Origin: Burkholderiaceae bacterium
GTDB lineage: Bacteria > Pseudomonadota > Gammaproteobacteria > Burkholderiales > Burkholderiaceae_C
Assembly (NCBI GenBank): GCA_019751915.1
Contig: JAIEMS010000034.1
Coordinates: forward strand, 1 to 46,762
Direction: 5' to 3'
Length of the DNA stretch: 46,762 nucleotides
Shown here in pieces: positions 7,679 to 15,852 of the stretch; position 1 is the stretch's first letter; each line of letters opens with the position of its first letter. The position numbers and the translations under genes are program-made. Below the pieces are notes generated by a model. It was given only the letters and a program-made list of their open reading frames with translations, ran no database searches and was not told the origin of the DNA.

Positions 7679-8388
7679 TGCAGGCCATGCTCGAATTGCG
7701 CCAAATTAACACCCACTACGGTGCCATCTGTGCCGCCAGCGATGTCAGCTTGCAGGTGCGCCAAGGCGAAATCGTTTCCTTGATTGGGGCCAATGGCGCG
7801 GGTAAAACGACGCTGCTGATGACCGTGTGCGGCAACCCGCGCGCTAGCAGTGGCTCTGTGTGGTTTGAGGGCGAAAACATCACCAACCTACCAACGCATT
7901 TGATTATGCGCAAGGGCATCGCCATCTCTCCCGAAGGGCGACGGGTGTTTGCAGACCTTACCGTCACTGAAAATCTCAAGATGGGTGGTTTTTTCTTGGA
8001 TAAATCCGAGATTGATGCCGGTATTGCCCACGTTTTTGGCCTGTTTCCACGGTTGCGTGAGCGGGCCAACCAACGTGCTGGCACCATGTCTGGCGGTGAG
8101 CAGCAGATGCTGGCGATTGGCCGGGCACTGATGTCGCGGCCACGCCTGCTGCTGCTCGATGAGCCTACTTTAGGGCTGGCCCCATTGATCATCGCGCAAA
8201 TTTTCGAGATCATCCAGACGATCCGCCGTGAGGGAGTGACGGTGTTTTTGGTGGAACAAAACGCCAACAAAGCACTGCAAATTGCCGACCGGGGCTATGT
8301 GCTCGAAAATGGTCGGGTGGTACTGGAGGACACCGGTGCCAACTTATTGACCAATGGCGATGTTCGCAAGGCCTACTTGGGCGCTTAA
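7678..8388 (+). CDS. livF: Branched-chain amino-acid ABC transporter ATPase LivF
   Basis: A 236-residue ABC ATPase, last gene of the transporter operon. It has Walker A GANGAGKTT, the signature MSGGEQQMLAIGRALM, Walker B LLLLDEPTLGLAP and an H-loop-like glutamine (FLVEQNANKAL). The RKGIAISPEGRRVFADLTV block is characteristic of LivF. It overlaps livG by one base. A YigZ-type gene starts only 9 bases downstream and may share the transcript. Confidence 0.93.
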   Translation: MQAMLELRQINTHYGAICAASDVSLQVRQGEIVSLIGANGAGKTTLLMTVCGNPRASSGSVWFEGENITNLPTHLIMRKGIAISPEGRRVFADLTVTENLKMGGFFLDKSEIDAGIAHVFGLFPRLRERANQRAGTMSGGEQQMLAIGRALMSRPRLLLLDEPTLGLAPLIIAQIFEIIQTIRREGVTVFLVEQNANKALQIADRGYVLENGRVVLEDTGANLLTNGDVRKAYLGA

Positions 8389-8397
8389 TCTGTCGCT

Positions 8398-8988
8398 ATG
8401 CCCCAGACCCTCGCAGCTCCTGCCCACAGCGAGCTGATTATCAAAAAAAGTCGCTTTATTGGCTGCGTGCAGCCCATGGCCGACCGTGCTGCTGCCCAAG
8501 CCCATGTGGATATGCTGTGGCAGGCACACCCCAGTGCCGCCCATATTTGCTGGGCATTGTTGGCGGGCGGTCAGTCGGCAGCCGTGGACGATGGTGAGCC
8601 GGGCGGTACTGCGGGCCGGCCCATGCTGGACGTACTGCGCCACCAAGATTTAGAGGGTGTGCTGGCGACGGTGGTGCGCTATTTTGGTGGCGTTAAGTTG
8701 GGCGCTGGTGGGTTGGTGCGCGCCTACACCGATTGCGTAGCCCAAGCACTGTTAACCGCACCCAAGGTGCAGTTGCAGCGCATGGCCCGTTTGCAGTGCA
8801 TGGTGCCTTATGCCCTCGAAGGTCTGTTGCGCCGGGAAATCGACGCAGCTGGGGCAGAGTTAGCGCAGGTGCAACATGGCTCACTCGTTACCTTGCAAAT
8901 ACACCTGCCCCAAGTGCAGGCAGCCGCCTTTGTGCAGCGCATCAACGACTACGGCCAAGGCCGTGTTGGGTGGGTGCAGCCCGACTGA
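8398..8988 (+). CDS. YigZ/IMPACT-family protein
   Basis: A 196-residue member of the IMPACT/YigZ (UPF0029) family. The visible signatures are SELIIKKSRFIGCVQPM at the N-terminus, the DDGEPGGTAGRPMLDVL block (about residues 63-79), and VVRYFGGVKLGAGGLVRAYTD (about 91-111). A C-terminal ferredoxin-like domain follows. In eukaryotes, IMPACT modulates GCN2 signalling. The bacterial role is unclear, although ribosome or RNA binding has been proposed. It starts 9 bases after livF. Confidence 0.9.
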   Translation: MPQTLAAPAHSELIIKKSRFIGCVQPMADRAAAQAHVDMLWQAHPSAAHICWALLAGGQSAAVDDGEPGGTAGRPMLDVLRHQDLEGVLATVVRYFGGVKLGAGGLVRAYTDCVAQALLTAPKVQLQRMARLQCMVPYALEGLLRREIDAAGAELAQVQHGSLVTLQIHLPQVQAAAFVQRINDYGQGRVGWVQPD

Positions 8989-9074
8989 CCCAATACCCCC
9001 ACGGTTGCATTGCATGGGTGCAAAATGCAGCCCCTGCCGATAAGATAAGCCATCTTTACCCTCAGGAGTTCATT

Positions 9075-9281
9075 ATGGATGTTGCTCTGACCAATTCCAT
9101 CGTTAGTACCGCCACAGCGATGACCAACCGTGAAACATCGGATGCCATCCAAACCAAGGTGCTAAAAAAGGCCATAGACATTCAAGCTGCCTCTGCGGCG
9201 ACCTTGCTGCAAGGCTTGCCACAGCAGCCGTCATTGGCAACCTCTGGCCCATTGGGCACCAAGCTCCATGAGATTGCCTGA
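9075..9281 (+). CDS. YjfB-like small putative motility protein
   Basis: A 68-residue protein starting at the ATG at 9075 with a good ribosome site (CAGGAG, 9063-9068). The sequence is Ala/Thr-rich and helical (MDVALTNSIVSTATAMTN ... KKAIDIQAASAATLLQGLP) and resembles YjfB-type proteins. These are short, widespread in flagellated bacteria and annotated as putative motility proteins without proven function. A strong terminator follows. The assignment rests on overall look and length. Confidence 0.7.
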   Translation: MDVALTNSIVSTATAMTNRETSDAIQTKVLKKAIDIQAASAATLLQGLPQQPSLATSGPLGTKLHEIA

Positions 9282-9299
9282 GGTATTTGTTGCTCAAAG

Positions 9300-9323
9300 A
9301 AACCGCCAGAAGGCGGTTTTTTT
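9300..9323 (+). terminator. Terminator after the YjfB-like gene, probably bidirectional
   Basis: AAACCGCC (9300-9307), an AGAA loop, GGCGGTTT (9312-9319), then more T. Read from the other strand, the stem is followed by TTTCTTTG, so it can also serve the ankyrin gene ending at 9335. Confidence 0.85.
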
Positions 9324-9334
9324 ATGGAAGATAA

Positions 9335-9826
9335 TTATCTTATCATGGGGTTTCTTGATTCTGCTCCATGAGAATGCAAAAGCTGAATCATGTGTTTGTC
9401 TTTGTTTTTAATGGCAATATCTAAAAGAGTCCTGCCACCCCGGTCAGTGCCGTGTGGGCTGGCACCCGATTTCAGCAGTTGATAGGCTGTGGCCCAGTTT
9501 CCTGTTTTGACAGCAGTGAGCAATTCTGTATCTGCCAGATTATTGTTTTCCTTGACACTGCCATGCTCTTTAACCGGTTGTCTGGCTCCATAAACTGCGC
9601 CTTTAGCAGATGATGTACCAGTTGTACCTTCGGTTTGAGATGGTGAAATTTTTCCGCTGGGGATAGGTTTTTTTAGAATTCTTTTGCTGAAAACAACACC
9701 AGCCACTGCTGCAAATAAAAACCAAAGCAGCAGGCTAATAGTTATCATGATAATAACCTTAAAGCCTATCATGAGAACATCGTTCATAGAGCCATCCATG
9801 ATGGCCATTGCTTTCGAGAAATCCAT
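9335..9826 (-). CDS. Membrane-anchored ankyrin-repeat protein
   Basis: A 163-residue protein. A long hydrophobic segment (about residues 18-48) is followed by a polar Ser/Thr/Lys-rich linker. About two ankyrin repeats come last (ADTELLTAVKTGNWATAYQL, GASPHGTDRGGRTLLDIA, KNKDKHMIQLLHSHGAE). It is probably anchored in the inner membrane with the repeats exposed for protein binding. Its codons look more A/T-rich than those of its neighbours (many AAA, GAA, TTT and ATT), which suggests recent acquisition. It has no partner gene nearby and its target is unknown. Confidence 0.7.
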   Translation of the reverse strand: MDFSKAMAIMDGSMNDVLMIGFKVIIMITISLLLWFLFAAVAGVVFSKRILKKPIPSGKISPSQTEGTTGTSSAKGAVYGARQPVKEHGSVKENNNLADTELLTAVKTGNWATAYQLLKSGASPHGTDRGGRTLLDIAIKNKDKHMIQLLHSHGAESRNPMIR

Positions 9827-10173
9827 ATTTTTTACAAGCCAGATAGTTTTACGGGTATTTTTGAATGGCTCAAAATACCAACTCTCCCATGCGGGATTTC
9901 AGATATATTTTTCGGAGTAGGTGCTCGCCACCACTCCGGCTTTTTGATAGTACACGGTCAGGAAGCGATGGTTGGGTCGGCTGCGCTGGGCTGTCACCGT
10001 TGGACAAGAACTTTACTATCTGTACAGTAAGCCCACCCTAGAATGGCAGCCTCCCCCTATGAACATTTTTTGCTGCTCCCTGACGCTGCGCTTTCAGGCA
10101 CCGTGTGCCGATGTACGCTCGGGCCAGTACCCGTCTATTTTGACCGACGGCGCATGGTATTCAGGAGCACACA
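9827..10173. other. Gene-poor interval between the ankyrin gene and the methyltransferase fragment
   Basis: About 350 bases with no convincing gene. It holds a possible sigma-70 promoter at 10000-10028 and a partial TTTTTGATAG motif near 9941, reminiscent of the dispersed palindromic repeat. A 59-codon open frame at 10043-10222 lacks a ribosome site. Part of it may be wreckage of the missing upstream half of the methyltransferase gene, but I could not match it to methyltransferase motifs. Confidence 0.5.
10000..10028 (+). promoter_or_regulatory. Possible sigma-70 promoter
   Basis: TTGGAC (10000-10005) and TACAGT (10023-10028) with a 17-base spacer, 145 bases upstream of the methyltransferase fragment. 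The fit to consensus is fair. There is no experimental support. Confidence 0.35.
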
Positions 10174-11265
10174 GTGTTTGACCATCTCGGCCCCTCCCTT
10201 ACCCAAGGCATCCGTGGCCTGAATGTTACTGGGGTGCTGACTTTGCGTGCCATGTCAGGCTTGGTATCGCCGGGCGTATGGCTCGATGGTGCCGGTTTTT
10301 TGGTGACACCCGAAGAGGCGGCAGCTTTGCTAACGCCCTTGCTTGACACCACGGATATGGCTGCGTTTACAGCCATGCCAGTGCAAAGCAGCGTGATTCG
10401 TCCTTGTTATAGCGCTATCGATTTGAACGATAAACCGCAGGACTTGATGGTGATTGATGCGTTCGGGCTGGATGCCCAAGAGCTGCTCCAACGCCATCCG
10501 ATGGTCTATCAATGGTTGCAAGAGCGTGTCCAGCCCGAGCGCGATGCCAAACAGTCCGACCCACAAAACACCGACCATGCACAGCATTGGTGGCTGTTAG
10601 GCCAACCGCGTCCACACATGCGCCAGCAATTGGCCGCTTTGCCGCGCTACATTGCCACCGTAACGACCACCCGGCGGCGGTTTTTTCAGTTTCTCGATGC
10701 CAGCATCGTGCCTGACCACCAGTTGACAGTGATTGCTTTGGATACGGCCTTTGCCTTGGGGGTGCTCTCCAGCCAAGTGCATTCCCAATGGGTGTTGGCA
10801 ACCGCTCATGACGGTGGTGAGGCCCAGGGGCGTGCGTACTACCACCCCGAGCGCAGTTTTGAGACGTTTCCTTTTCCGGGCGAAGACACCGGCTTGACAC
10901 CGGCACTGCACGACACCATTGCCCTGTGCGCGCAGAAAATTGACGATCACCGCCGCCATTTGCTATTGCACAGTCCCAGTGTGACCACGGTAGGGCTGTA
11001 CAACGTGTTGGCTGCGCTGCGGGCGGGGCGTGCGCTGCGCCCCAAAGAGAAGGTTTTGCACATCAAAGGCTTGGTCAGTGTGCTGTGGTCGTTGCACCAG
11101 GCTTTGGATGCAGCAGTGCTGGCTGCCTATGGTCTGAGTGCCGATGCTTGCCCCGAGGCAGTTTTGGCCCGCTTAGTGCAGCTCAATGCAGCGCGCGCCA
11201 GCGAGGAAGCGCAGGGGTACGTACGCTGGCTGCGCCCTGAGTTTCAACAGAAACTCACTTTTTGA
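10174..11265 (+). CDS. Orphan C-terminal (target-recognition) part of a class I DNA methyltransferase
   Basis: A 363-residue protein that matches only the C-terminal end of large SAM-dependent DNA methyltransferases of the type IIG/MmeI-like kind. Recognisable blocks are LPRYIATVTTTRRRFFQFLD, ALDTAFALGVLSSQVHSQWV, YYHPERSFETFPFP, GLYNVLAALRAG and the terminal LVQLNAARASEE...VRWLRPEFQ. The SAM-binding and NPP(Y/F) catalytic motifs are absent, so it cannot methylate by itself. It does have a GTG start with a proper ribosome site (AGGAG, 10163-10167) and an open frame of over 1 kb. It is therefore either a recent truncation or a retained stand-alone DNA-recognition module. The stop lies in a dispersed repeat (about 11259). 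Confidence 0.75.
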   Translation: MFDHLGPSLTQGIRGLNVTGVLTLRAMSGLVSPGVWLDGAGFLVTPEEAAALLTPLLDTTDMAAFTAMPVQSSVIRPCYSAIDLNDKPQDLMVIDAFGLDAQELLQRHPMVYQWLQERVQPERDAKQSDPQNTDHAQHWWLLGQPRPHMRQQLAALPRYIATVTTTRRRFFQFLDASIVPDHQLTVIALDTAFALGVLSSQVHSQWVLATAHDGGEAQGRAYYHPERSFETFPFPGEDTGLTPALHDTIALCAQKIDDHRRHLLLHSPSVTTVGLYNVLAALRAGRALRPKEKVLHIKGLVSVLWSLHQALDAAVLAAYGLSADACPEAVLARLVQLNAARASEEAQGYVRWLRPEFQQKLTF

Positions 11266-11310
11266 TAGCATTAAACTGTTGGCTGGTAACGGCTATGGCT
11301 TTTTTATCCC
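11259..11310. repeat. Dispersed palindromic repeat, degenerate copy R1
   Basis: TTTTTGATAGC ... GGCTATGGCTTTTTTATC, which aligns with the reverse of the copy at 23261-23318. It supplies the stop codon (TGATAG) of the methyltransferase fragment and spans the spacer before the chromate transporter gene. Confidence 0.4.
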
Positions 11311-11324
11311 TAAATTGGGTTTTT

Positions 11325-11924
11325 ATGTCTGTTTTACCCTCGATAGCCTCGGATGCGGTGCCCGCTGCACCGGCACCCCGGCCACACAGCGTGATGGATT
11401 TGTTCCTTTCTTTTACCTGGCTGGCTTTACAGGGCTTTGGTGGGGTGCTGGCGGTGGTGCAGAGTGAGTTGATCGAGAAAAAGCGCTGGATGACCAACGA
11501 AGAATTTCTCGAAGACTGGTCCGTTGCACAGGTGATGCCCGGCCCGAATGTGGTCAATTTGGCGATCATGATTGGCGATCGCTACTTTGGTTTGCGCGGA
11601 GCAGCGGCTGCGCTGGCGGGCATGGTGGCTGTTCCCATGGCATTGGTGTTGTTGCTGGCCATGGTTTACGCCCATTGGAGCGCTGACCCAGTGGTGGCTG
11701 GCGCTTTGCGTGGCATGGCGGCGGTGGCAGCGGGTTTGATGGGGGGCATGGCCTTGAAGCTCGCTGCAGGGTTGCGCAACCATCCACTGGGGCGAGCATG
11801 GTGTGCAGCGTTGGTCGCCATGACCTTTGTGGCGATGGCGCTGCTGCGCGTGCCACTGCATTGGATTTTGCTGGTGCTGGGGGGCATCGCTTGCCTGCTG
11901 ACGTGGCGAAAGATCGCCCCATGA
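11325..11924 (+). CDS. Chromate transporter, N-terminal-type subunit
   Basis: A ~199-residue CHR-domain membrane protein. The diagnostic stretches are FLSFTWLALQGFGGVLAVVQ, DWSVAQVMPGPNVVNLAIMI and GDRYFGLRGAAAALAGM. It is one half of a split, short-chain (SCHR) chromate transporter pair with the next gene, which it overlaps by 4 bases (ATGA). CHR proteins export chromate or related oxyanions. I chose the ATG at 11325 by comparison with family starts; ATG 11295 or TTG 11262 are in frame. Confidence 0.85.
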   Translation: MSVLPSIASDAVPAAPAPRPHSVMDLFLSFTWLALQGFGGVLAVVQSELIEKKRWMTNEEFLEDWSVAQVMPGPNVVNLAIMIGDRYFGLRGAAAALAGMVAVPMALVLLLAMVYAHWSADPVVAGALRGMAAVAAGLMGGMALKLAAGLRNHPLGRAWCAALVAMTFVAMALLRVPLHWILLVLGGIACLLTWRKIAP

Positions 11925-12514
11925 ACCCGATCACATTGCAAGCCAGCGATTGGCTGAATTTGTTTCTTTACTACCTGTCGCTGTCGCTGCTGGCGGTGGG
12001 GGGCGCGATTGCCACCACCCCCGAGATGCACCGCTTTCTGGTCGAACGCCAAGTTTGGTTGACCGATGTTCAGTTCAACGCCAGCATTGCCATCGCCCAA
12101 GCTGCGCCGGGGCCTAATGTGCTGTTTATTGCATTGCTGGGCTGGAATGTGGGTATGAACGCAGCAGGCCAGCAGGGCAGCGCCGGTTGGAGCTTGGGCC
12201 TGCTGGGCGCTTTGCTGTGCATGCTTGGCATGGTATTGCCCAGCGCCACTTTGACTTGGATGGCAACGCGCTGGGCGCAGCGCAACCGTGAGCGGCGCAG
12301 TGTGCGCGCCTTCAAGCAAGGCATGGCACCGCTGGTCATTGGCATGCTGTTGGCGACTGCTTGGGTGCTGGGCCGTGTCAACGGCGTTCCCCGTACCGAT
12401 GGGCTGCTGTGGGGGCTTACAGCCATCAGCGCTTTGCTGGTGTGGCGCACCCGGCTGCATTTGCTCTGGCTGTTGGCCGCCGGAGCACTGTTGGGTGCAA
12501 TCGGCTGGGTGTGA
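11921..12514 (+). CDS. Chromate transporter, C-terminal-type subunit
   Basis: A 197-residue CHR-domain membrane protein, partner of the preceding gene. The family blocks are LSLLAVGGAIATTPEMHRFL, SIAIAQAAPGPNVLFIALLGW and MVLPSATLTWMATRW. Several hydrophobic helices fill the rest. The ATG at 11921 overlaps the upstream stop, so the pair is probably co-translated and acts as a heterodimer in the inner membrane. Confidence 0.85.
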   Translation: MNPITLQASDWLNLFLYYLSLSLLAVGGAIATTPEMHRFLVERQVWLTDVQFNASIAIAQAAPGPNVLFIALLGWNVGMNAAGQQGSAGWSLGLLGALLCMLGMVLPSATLTWMATRWAQRNRERRSVRAFKQGMAPLVIGMLLATAWVLGRVNGVPRTDGLLWGLTAISALLVWRTRLHLLWLLAAGALLGAIGWV

Positions 12515-12518
12515 GCGC

Positions 12519-13622
12519 TCAGGGCAGCAGTTCGAGGGCTTGTTGGTAGGCGGGCTGGAACATCAAATCGTCCCAAGCCAGCGGCAGGGTTTGCGGCAGC
12601 AACGCTACGCGGCGCGATTCGCTGTCCATGCTGGGCTGCCAGCGGCCTTGGGTTTGTGCCTGTGCCAAGCCATCGAGCAGCTCGTCCACGGCAGCACCAT
12701 CGCCCAAGCTCTGGTTGCACAGCAGCACCAAATCACAACCGGCTTGCAGTGCGGTGATGGCGGCATCGGTGTAGCTGACGGTTTCGCCGTCAATGCGGCG
12801 CGCGCCCTCCATGCTCAAATCGTCGCTGAAGATGGCTCCATCAAAGCCGAGTTTGCCGCGCAAAATCTCTTGCAGCCAGCGCGCTGAAAATCCTGCCGGG
12901 CGTTGGTCAATTTTGGGATAGATGACGTGCGCTGGCATGACGCTGGTCAGGCTGCTGCGCAGCCAATCGTAGGGGGCTGCGTCGTCGGCGAGGATTTTTT
13001 TCAGGCTGCGTTTGTCTACCGGGACTTCGGTGTGCGAGTCGGCCTTGACAAAGCCGTGACCCGGAAAATGTTTGCCGCAATTTGCCATGCCCGCTTGCAA
13101 CAGGCCGTGCATCAAGCTCTTGGCCAGCAGGGTGACTACGCGTGGGTCGTGGTCAAAGGCGCGGTCACCAATTACGCCGCTGCGCGAAGCATTGGTGGCA
13201 TCGTCTTGCCAATCTAAATCGAGCACCGGCGTGAACGAAAAGTCCACCCCGCAGGCGCGCAGTTCGCTCGCTAGCACATAGCCCGCTGCCGTGGCTGCGT
13301 TGGTGGCGCGCATGGCACCGCTGCCAGTGCCGCCCTTACCGTCGTGCATCCACATCTGGCCCAAAGTGCCCATCGGTGGCAGGTGGGTAAAGCCGTCGGA
13401 GCGAAAACGCTGTACCCGCCCCCCTTCGTGATCGACGCAAATCAGCAAGTCATCGCGCACCGCTTTGATGGCGCTGGTCAGTTGCAGCAGTTGGGCACGG
13501 TCTTGCCAGTTGCGTGCAAACAAAATCACGCCGCCGGTCAACGGGTGCGCGAGGCGGCGACGGTCGGCAGCGCTCAGGGCGGTACCAGCAACGTCAAGAA
13601 TGATCGGGGCGTGTTCTGTCAT
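12519..13622 (-). CDS. nagZ: Beta-N-acetylhexosaminidase (peptidoglycan recycling)
   Basis: A 367-residue glycoside hydrolase family 3 enzyme that removes N-acetylglucosamine from anhydro-muropeptides in the cytoplasm. Visible motifs are [20 protein letters not shown] at the N-terminus, [24 protein letters not shown], the catalytic His/Asp loop [18 protein letters not shown], and the nucleophile region [12 protein letters not shown]. The start is the ATG at 13622-13620; a TTG 15 bases upstream is in frame. It converges on the chromate transporter gene with only 4 bases between stops. Adjacent NagZ in some bacteria influences AmpR/AmpC signalling, but no such genes lie here. Confidence 0.95.
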   Translation of the reverse strand: MTEHAPIILDVAGTALSAADRRRLAHPLTGGVILFARNWQDRAQLLQLTSAIKAVRDDLLICVDHEGGRVQRFRSDGFTHLPPMGTLGQMWMHDGKGGTGSGAMRATNAATAAGYVLASELRACGVDFSFTPVLDLDWQDDATNASRSGVIGDRAFDHDPRVVTLLAKSLMHGLLQAGMANCGKHFPGHGFVKADSHTEVPVDKRSLKKILADDAAPYDWLRSSLTSVMPAHVIYPKIDQRPAGFSARWLQEILRGKLGFDGAIFSDDLSMEGARRIDGETVSYTDAAITALQAGCDLVLLCNQSLGDGAAVDELLDGLAQAQTQGRWQPSMDSESRRVALLPQTLPLAWDDLMFQPAYQQALELLP

Positions 13623-13684
13623 GGGGGGCACAGGCAATGCTTAAGCAACAAGGGGTGCAAATCGTACCGCCGTTTTTGGGCGAT

Positions 13685-13708
13685 AAAAAACCCGCCGAGG
13701 CGGGTTTG
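13685..13708 (-). terminator. Terminator of the comEA-like gene
   Basis: AAACCCGC (13688-13695) and GCGGGTTT (13700-13707) form a stem that is followed by a T run when read on the minus strand. It lies 22 bases past the stop at 13730. Confidence 0.8.
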
Positions 13709-13729
13709 AATTGTTTGGTGGCAGGGTGT

Positions 13730-14191
13730 TTATTTTTTCGCACTGCTGGCGGGTGCAACAGGTGCAGCAGCAGGTGCTGGCGCTGGTGTCGATGCCGGTT
13801 TGGCCGCTGCTGCCGGGGCAGGTGCTGCTTTGGCTGGTGCAGCCGGGGCAGGTGGTGTTGCAGCGGCTGGCGCTGTGGGAGCAGCCTTAGCAGGTGCGGG
13901 CGCAGCGCTGGCCTTAGCGGGAGCGCCGTTGTAGGTGCTGCCACCCACGGTCAAACCGTTCTCAGACAACTTAACGGCAGACTTGGGGCCAATGCCTTTG
14001 ACGCGGGCCAGCAAATCGCTCCAATCCTTGAAAGTTCCCTTTTGCCGTTCGTCCACGATCCGGCTGGAGATAGCAGGGCCAATGCCCTTGACACCATCGA
14101 GTTCAGCCGCAGAGGCCTGATTGACATCGACTGCCGCAAACACGACAGAGGCGTACAACATGGCAATGAACATCAGCAATTTTTTCAGCAT
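13730..14191 (-). CDS. ComEA-type helix-hairpin-helix DNA-binding protein with Ala/Pro tail
   Basis: A 153-residue secreted protein. It has a signal peptide (MLKKLLMFIAMLYASVVFAA), then a ComEA-like HhH pair (DVNQASAAELDGVKGIGPAI ... DLLARVKGIGPKSAVKL, about residues 22-75). A long low-complexity Ala/Pro/Lys tail ends in SSAKK. ComEA proteins bind double-stranded DNA in the periplasm for natural uptake. Short single-HhH forms are common in Burkholderiales and may have other roles. The start is set by AGGAG just upstream; the open frame extends further but without a ribosome site. Confidence 0.85.
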   Translation of the reverse strand: MLKKLLMFIAMLYASVVFAAVDVNQASAAELDGVKGIGPAISSRIVDERQKGTFKDWSDLLARVKGIGPKSAVKLSENGLTVGGSTYNGAPAKASAAPAPAKAAPTAPAAATPPAPAAPAKAAPAPAAAAKPASTPAPAPAAAPVAPASSAKK

Positions 14192-14246
14192 GGTTAAAGC
14201 TCCTAAAAGGGGTACGGCCCAAAATGCCGTGCCCGAATGATGCCGA

Positions 14247-15404
14247 TCAAAGCTCCTCAATGCGCCGTGCGGGGTAGCTATCCCATGTCTGGCAGCCGGG
14301 GCATTGCCAAAAATGCTGGCGGGCCTCAAAACCGCAGGCAGCGCAGCGGTAGCGGGTCAGGGGCTGGGCTGCGTGGTCAAGGGCGCGTTGCACTTGTGGA
14401 TGAAATTCTTCGTGGGCAAAAGGCTCTGCGGCAATCCATTGGGCTGCTGCGACCAGCGAAGATTCTTTCTCTAGGTGCTGCACGTACCACATTCGCCCTT
14501 TAGGGTCGGCCTCGCCGGTCGATGGCTCTAACGCCACGATGGCATTGAGCACGTCCAACGAAGGTGCATGGGCGTAATGCCCGCGCAGCAGGCGCATGGC
14601 TTGGCGTGACTGGTTTGCCGCTTGTGCTGCTTCGACCAGCAGTGCCGCTGCCAATGGCAGTGCTTGGGGGATGTTGGTACCCAAGTCGGTCAAGGTAGCC
14701 ACGGCCCGTGCTGCTTGGCCTTGGCGCAGTTGTACGCGGGCCAGCTCGATGCGTGGGCGCGCTGCTTGGGGGGCCACTTGCACGGCTTGTTCAAGGCAAA
14801 CGGTGGCAGCATTCCAATCTTGTTGGGCCATCAGTGGCAAGGCCTGTTCACAAAGGTAGTGCGCTTGCCGGGTGCTGAAGTCACCCTGCTGGGCTTGTTG
14901 CATTTGGTGGGCCGTGGCAGCAGCGCGCGGCCAGTCGCGTGAGCGTTCGTGGATTGCCAGCAGGGCCAGACGTGCTTGGCCCTCAAAAGGGGTGCCTTCG
15001 AGCCGGGCCAGCGCATCTTCGGCACGGTCAAGCAAGCCTGCCTTGAGAAAATCCAGCGCCAGCGCGTGTTGTGCCCGTTCACGGTCTTTGGTCGAGAGGT
15101 CGCCACGCGCTAGCAGGTGCTCGTGTACGCGCACGGCGCGGTCGTATTCGCCGCGCCGTCGAAACAGGTTGCCCAAAGCAAAGTGCAATTCGGAGGTGTC
15201 CGGGTCGCTCTGCACCGCTTCAATGAAGGCATCAATCGCTTGGTCTTGCTGCTCATTGAGCAAGAAGTTCAGCCCTTTGAAGTAGGCTTGCGGAACGCGG
15301 CGGTTCTCGGCCCGCAGCTGGCGCAGGTCAAACCGCGAGGCCAGCCACCCGAGCATGAATGCCAGAGGCAGTCCTAGCAAAATCCAGCCAATGTCAAATT
15401 CCAT
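14247..15404 (-). CDS. lapB: LPS assembly regulator LapB (YciM), TPR protein
   Basis: A 385-residue protein anchored by an N-terminal helix (MEFDIGWILLGLPLAFMLGW). TPR repeats follow (for example AFIEAVQSDPDTSELHFALG and LFRRRGEYDRAVRVHEHLL). A rubredoxin-type zinc knuckle lies at the C-terminus (YRCAACGFEA...WQCPGCQTWDSY). In E. coli, LapB presents LpxC to FtsH and so limits lipid A synthesis. It overlaps lapA by 11 bases, so the two are co-transcribed. The ATG at 15404 was chosen because it begins at the anchor helix. Confidence 0.93.
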   Translation of the reverse strand: MEFDIGWILLGLPLAFMLGWLASRFDLRQLRAENRRVPQAYFKGLNFLLNEQQDQAIDAFIEAVQSDPDTSELHFALGNLFRRRGEYDRAVRVHEHLLARGDLSTKDRERAQHALALDFLKAGLLDRAEDALARLEGTPFEGQARLALLAIHERSRDWPRAAATAHQMQQAQQGDFSTRQAHYLCEQALPLMAQQDWNAATVCLEQAVQVAPQAARPRIELARVQLRQGQAARAVATLTDLGTNIPQALPLAAALLVEAAQAANQSRQAMRLLRGHYAHAPSLDVLNAIVALEPSTGEADPKGRMWYVQHLEKESSLVAAAQWIAAEPFAHEEFHPQVQRALDHAAQPLTRYRCAACGFEARQHFWQCPGCQTWDSYPARRIEEL

Positions 15405-15699
15405 GGGGGGGTACAGAGTGTGTAGATGCGGGCGCGGCCTCGGTGGGTGCCGCAGTGGGGGGCTGTGGTGGCGTTGTGGCTGCGCTGGCATAGCTGTGGT
15501 GCATCCACCAGCGCGGCACCATGCCCAATACGCCGACCACCAGTCCGATGGCAAAGGCACTCAACACCACCAACACCAAAGGCGCACGCCACTGGGTGCC
15601 AAAAAAGAAATGCACCGTAGCGTCTTGCTGGTTGTTCAGCGCGAAGGCAAACAGGGTAAAAAAAATGGCTGCTTTGAGCAGCCACAAAATGTATTTCAT
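15394..15699 (-). CDS. lapA: LapA family membrane protein
   Basis: A 101-residue protein with two transmembrane helices (KYILWLLKAAIFFTLFAFAL and LVLVVLSAFAIGLVVGVLGM) around the conserved NNQQDATVHFFFGTQWRAPL loop. A Pro/Thr/Ala-rich tail follows. LapA works with LapB in LPS assembly. Its end overlaps the lapB start. Confidence 0.88.
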   Translation of the reverse strand: MKYILWLLKAAIFFTLFAFALNNQQDATVHFFFGTQWRAPLVLVVLSAFAIGLVVGVLGMVPRWWMHHSYASAATTPPQPPTAAPTEAAPASTHSVPPHGI

Positions 15700-15804
15700 C
15701 TAGAGCTAACTTCGGTTTGAAACATGGGTTCGCGCAGCCCCGGTGTGGCGGAGCATTTTAAAGCCGCAGTGCTCTGTAGTGCACCAGTTGTGCATCAAAT
15801 CGGT

Positions 15805-15852
15805 CGGTAGCGCTTGTCCAGCAAGCCAAAGATGCTATTATTTTTGATAGCG
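15805..15852. repeat. Dispersed palindromic repeat, copy R2 (at ihfB end)
   Basis: GGTAGCGCTTG ... GCTATTATTTTTGATAGC, which aligns with the copy at 23261-23318. Read on the minus strand it encodes the final residues RYQK and the stop of ihfB, so the C-terminus of that protein appears to be repeat-derived. Confidence 0.55.

Noticed and set aside
10012-10034. LexA (SOS) operator
   Set aside because: CTGTACAG with flanking TACT/AGTA is palindromic-looking but does not have the CTGT-N8-ACAG spacing.
10043-10222. 59-codon open frame upstream of and overlapping the methyltransferase fragment
   Set aside because: No ribosome site, no family resemblance, and it overlaps the better supported GTG start at 10174.
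13755-13925. Tandem repeat or CRISPR-like periodicity
   Set aside because: It is the codon repetition of the Ala/Pro-rich tail of the ComEA-like protein. No repeat-spacer structure exists here or elsewhere in the window.
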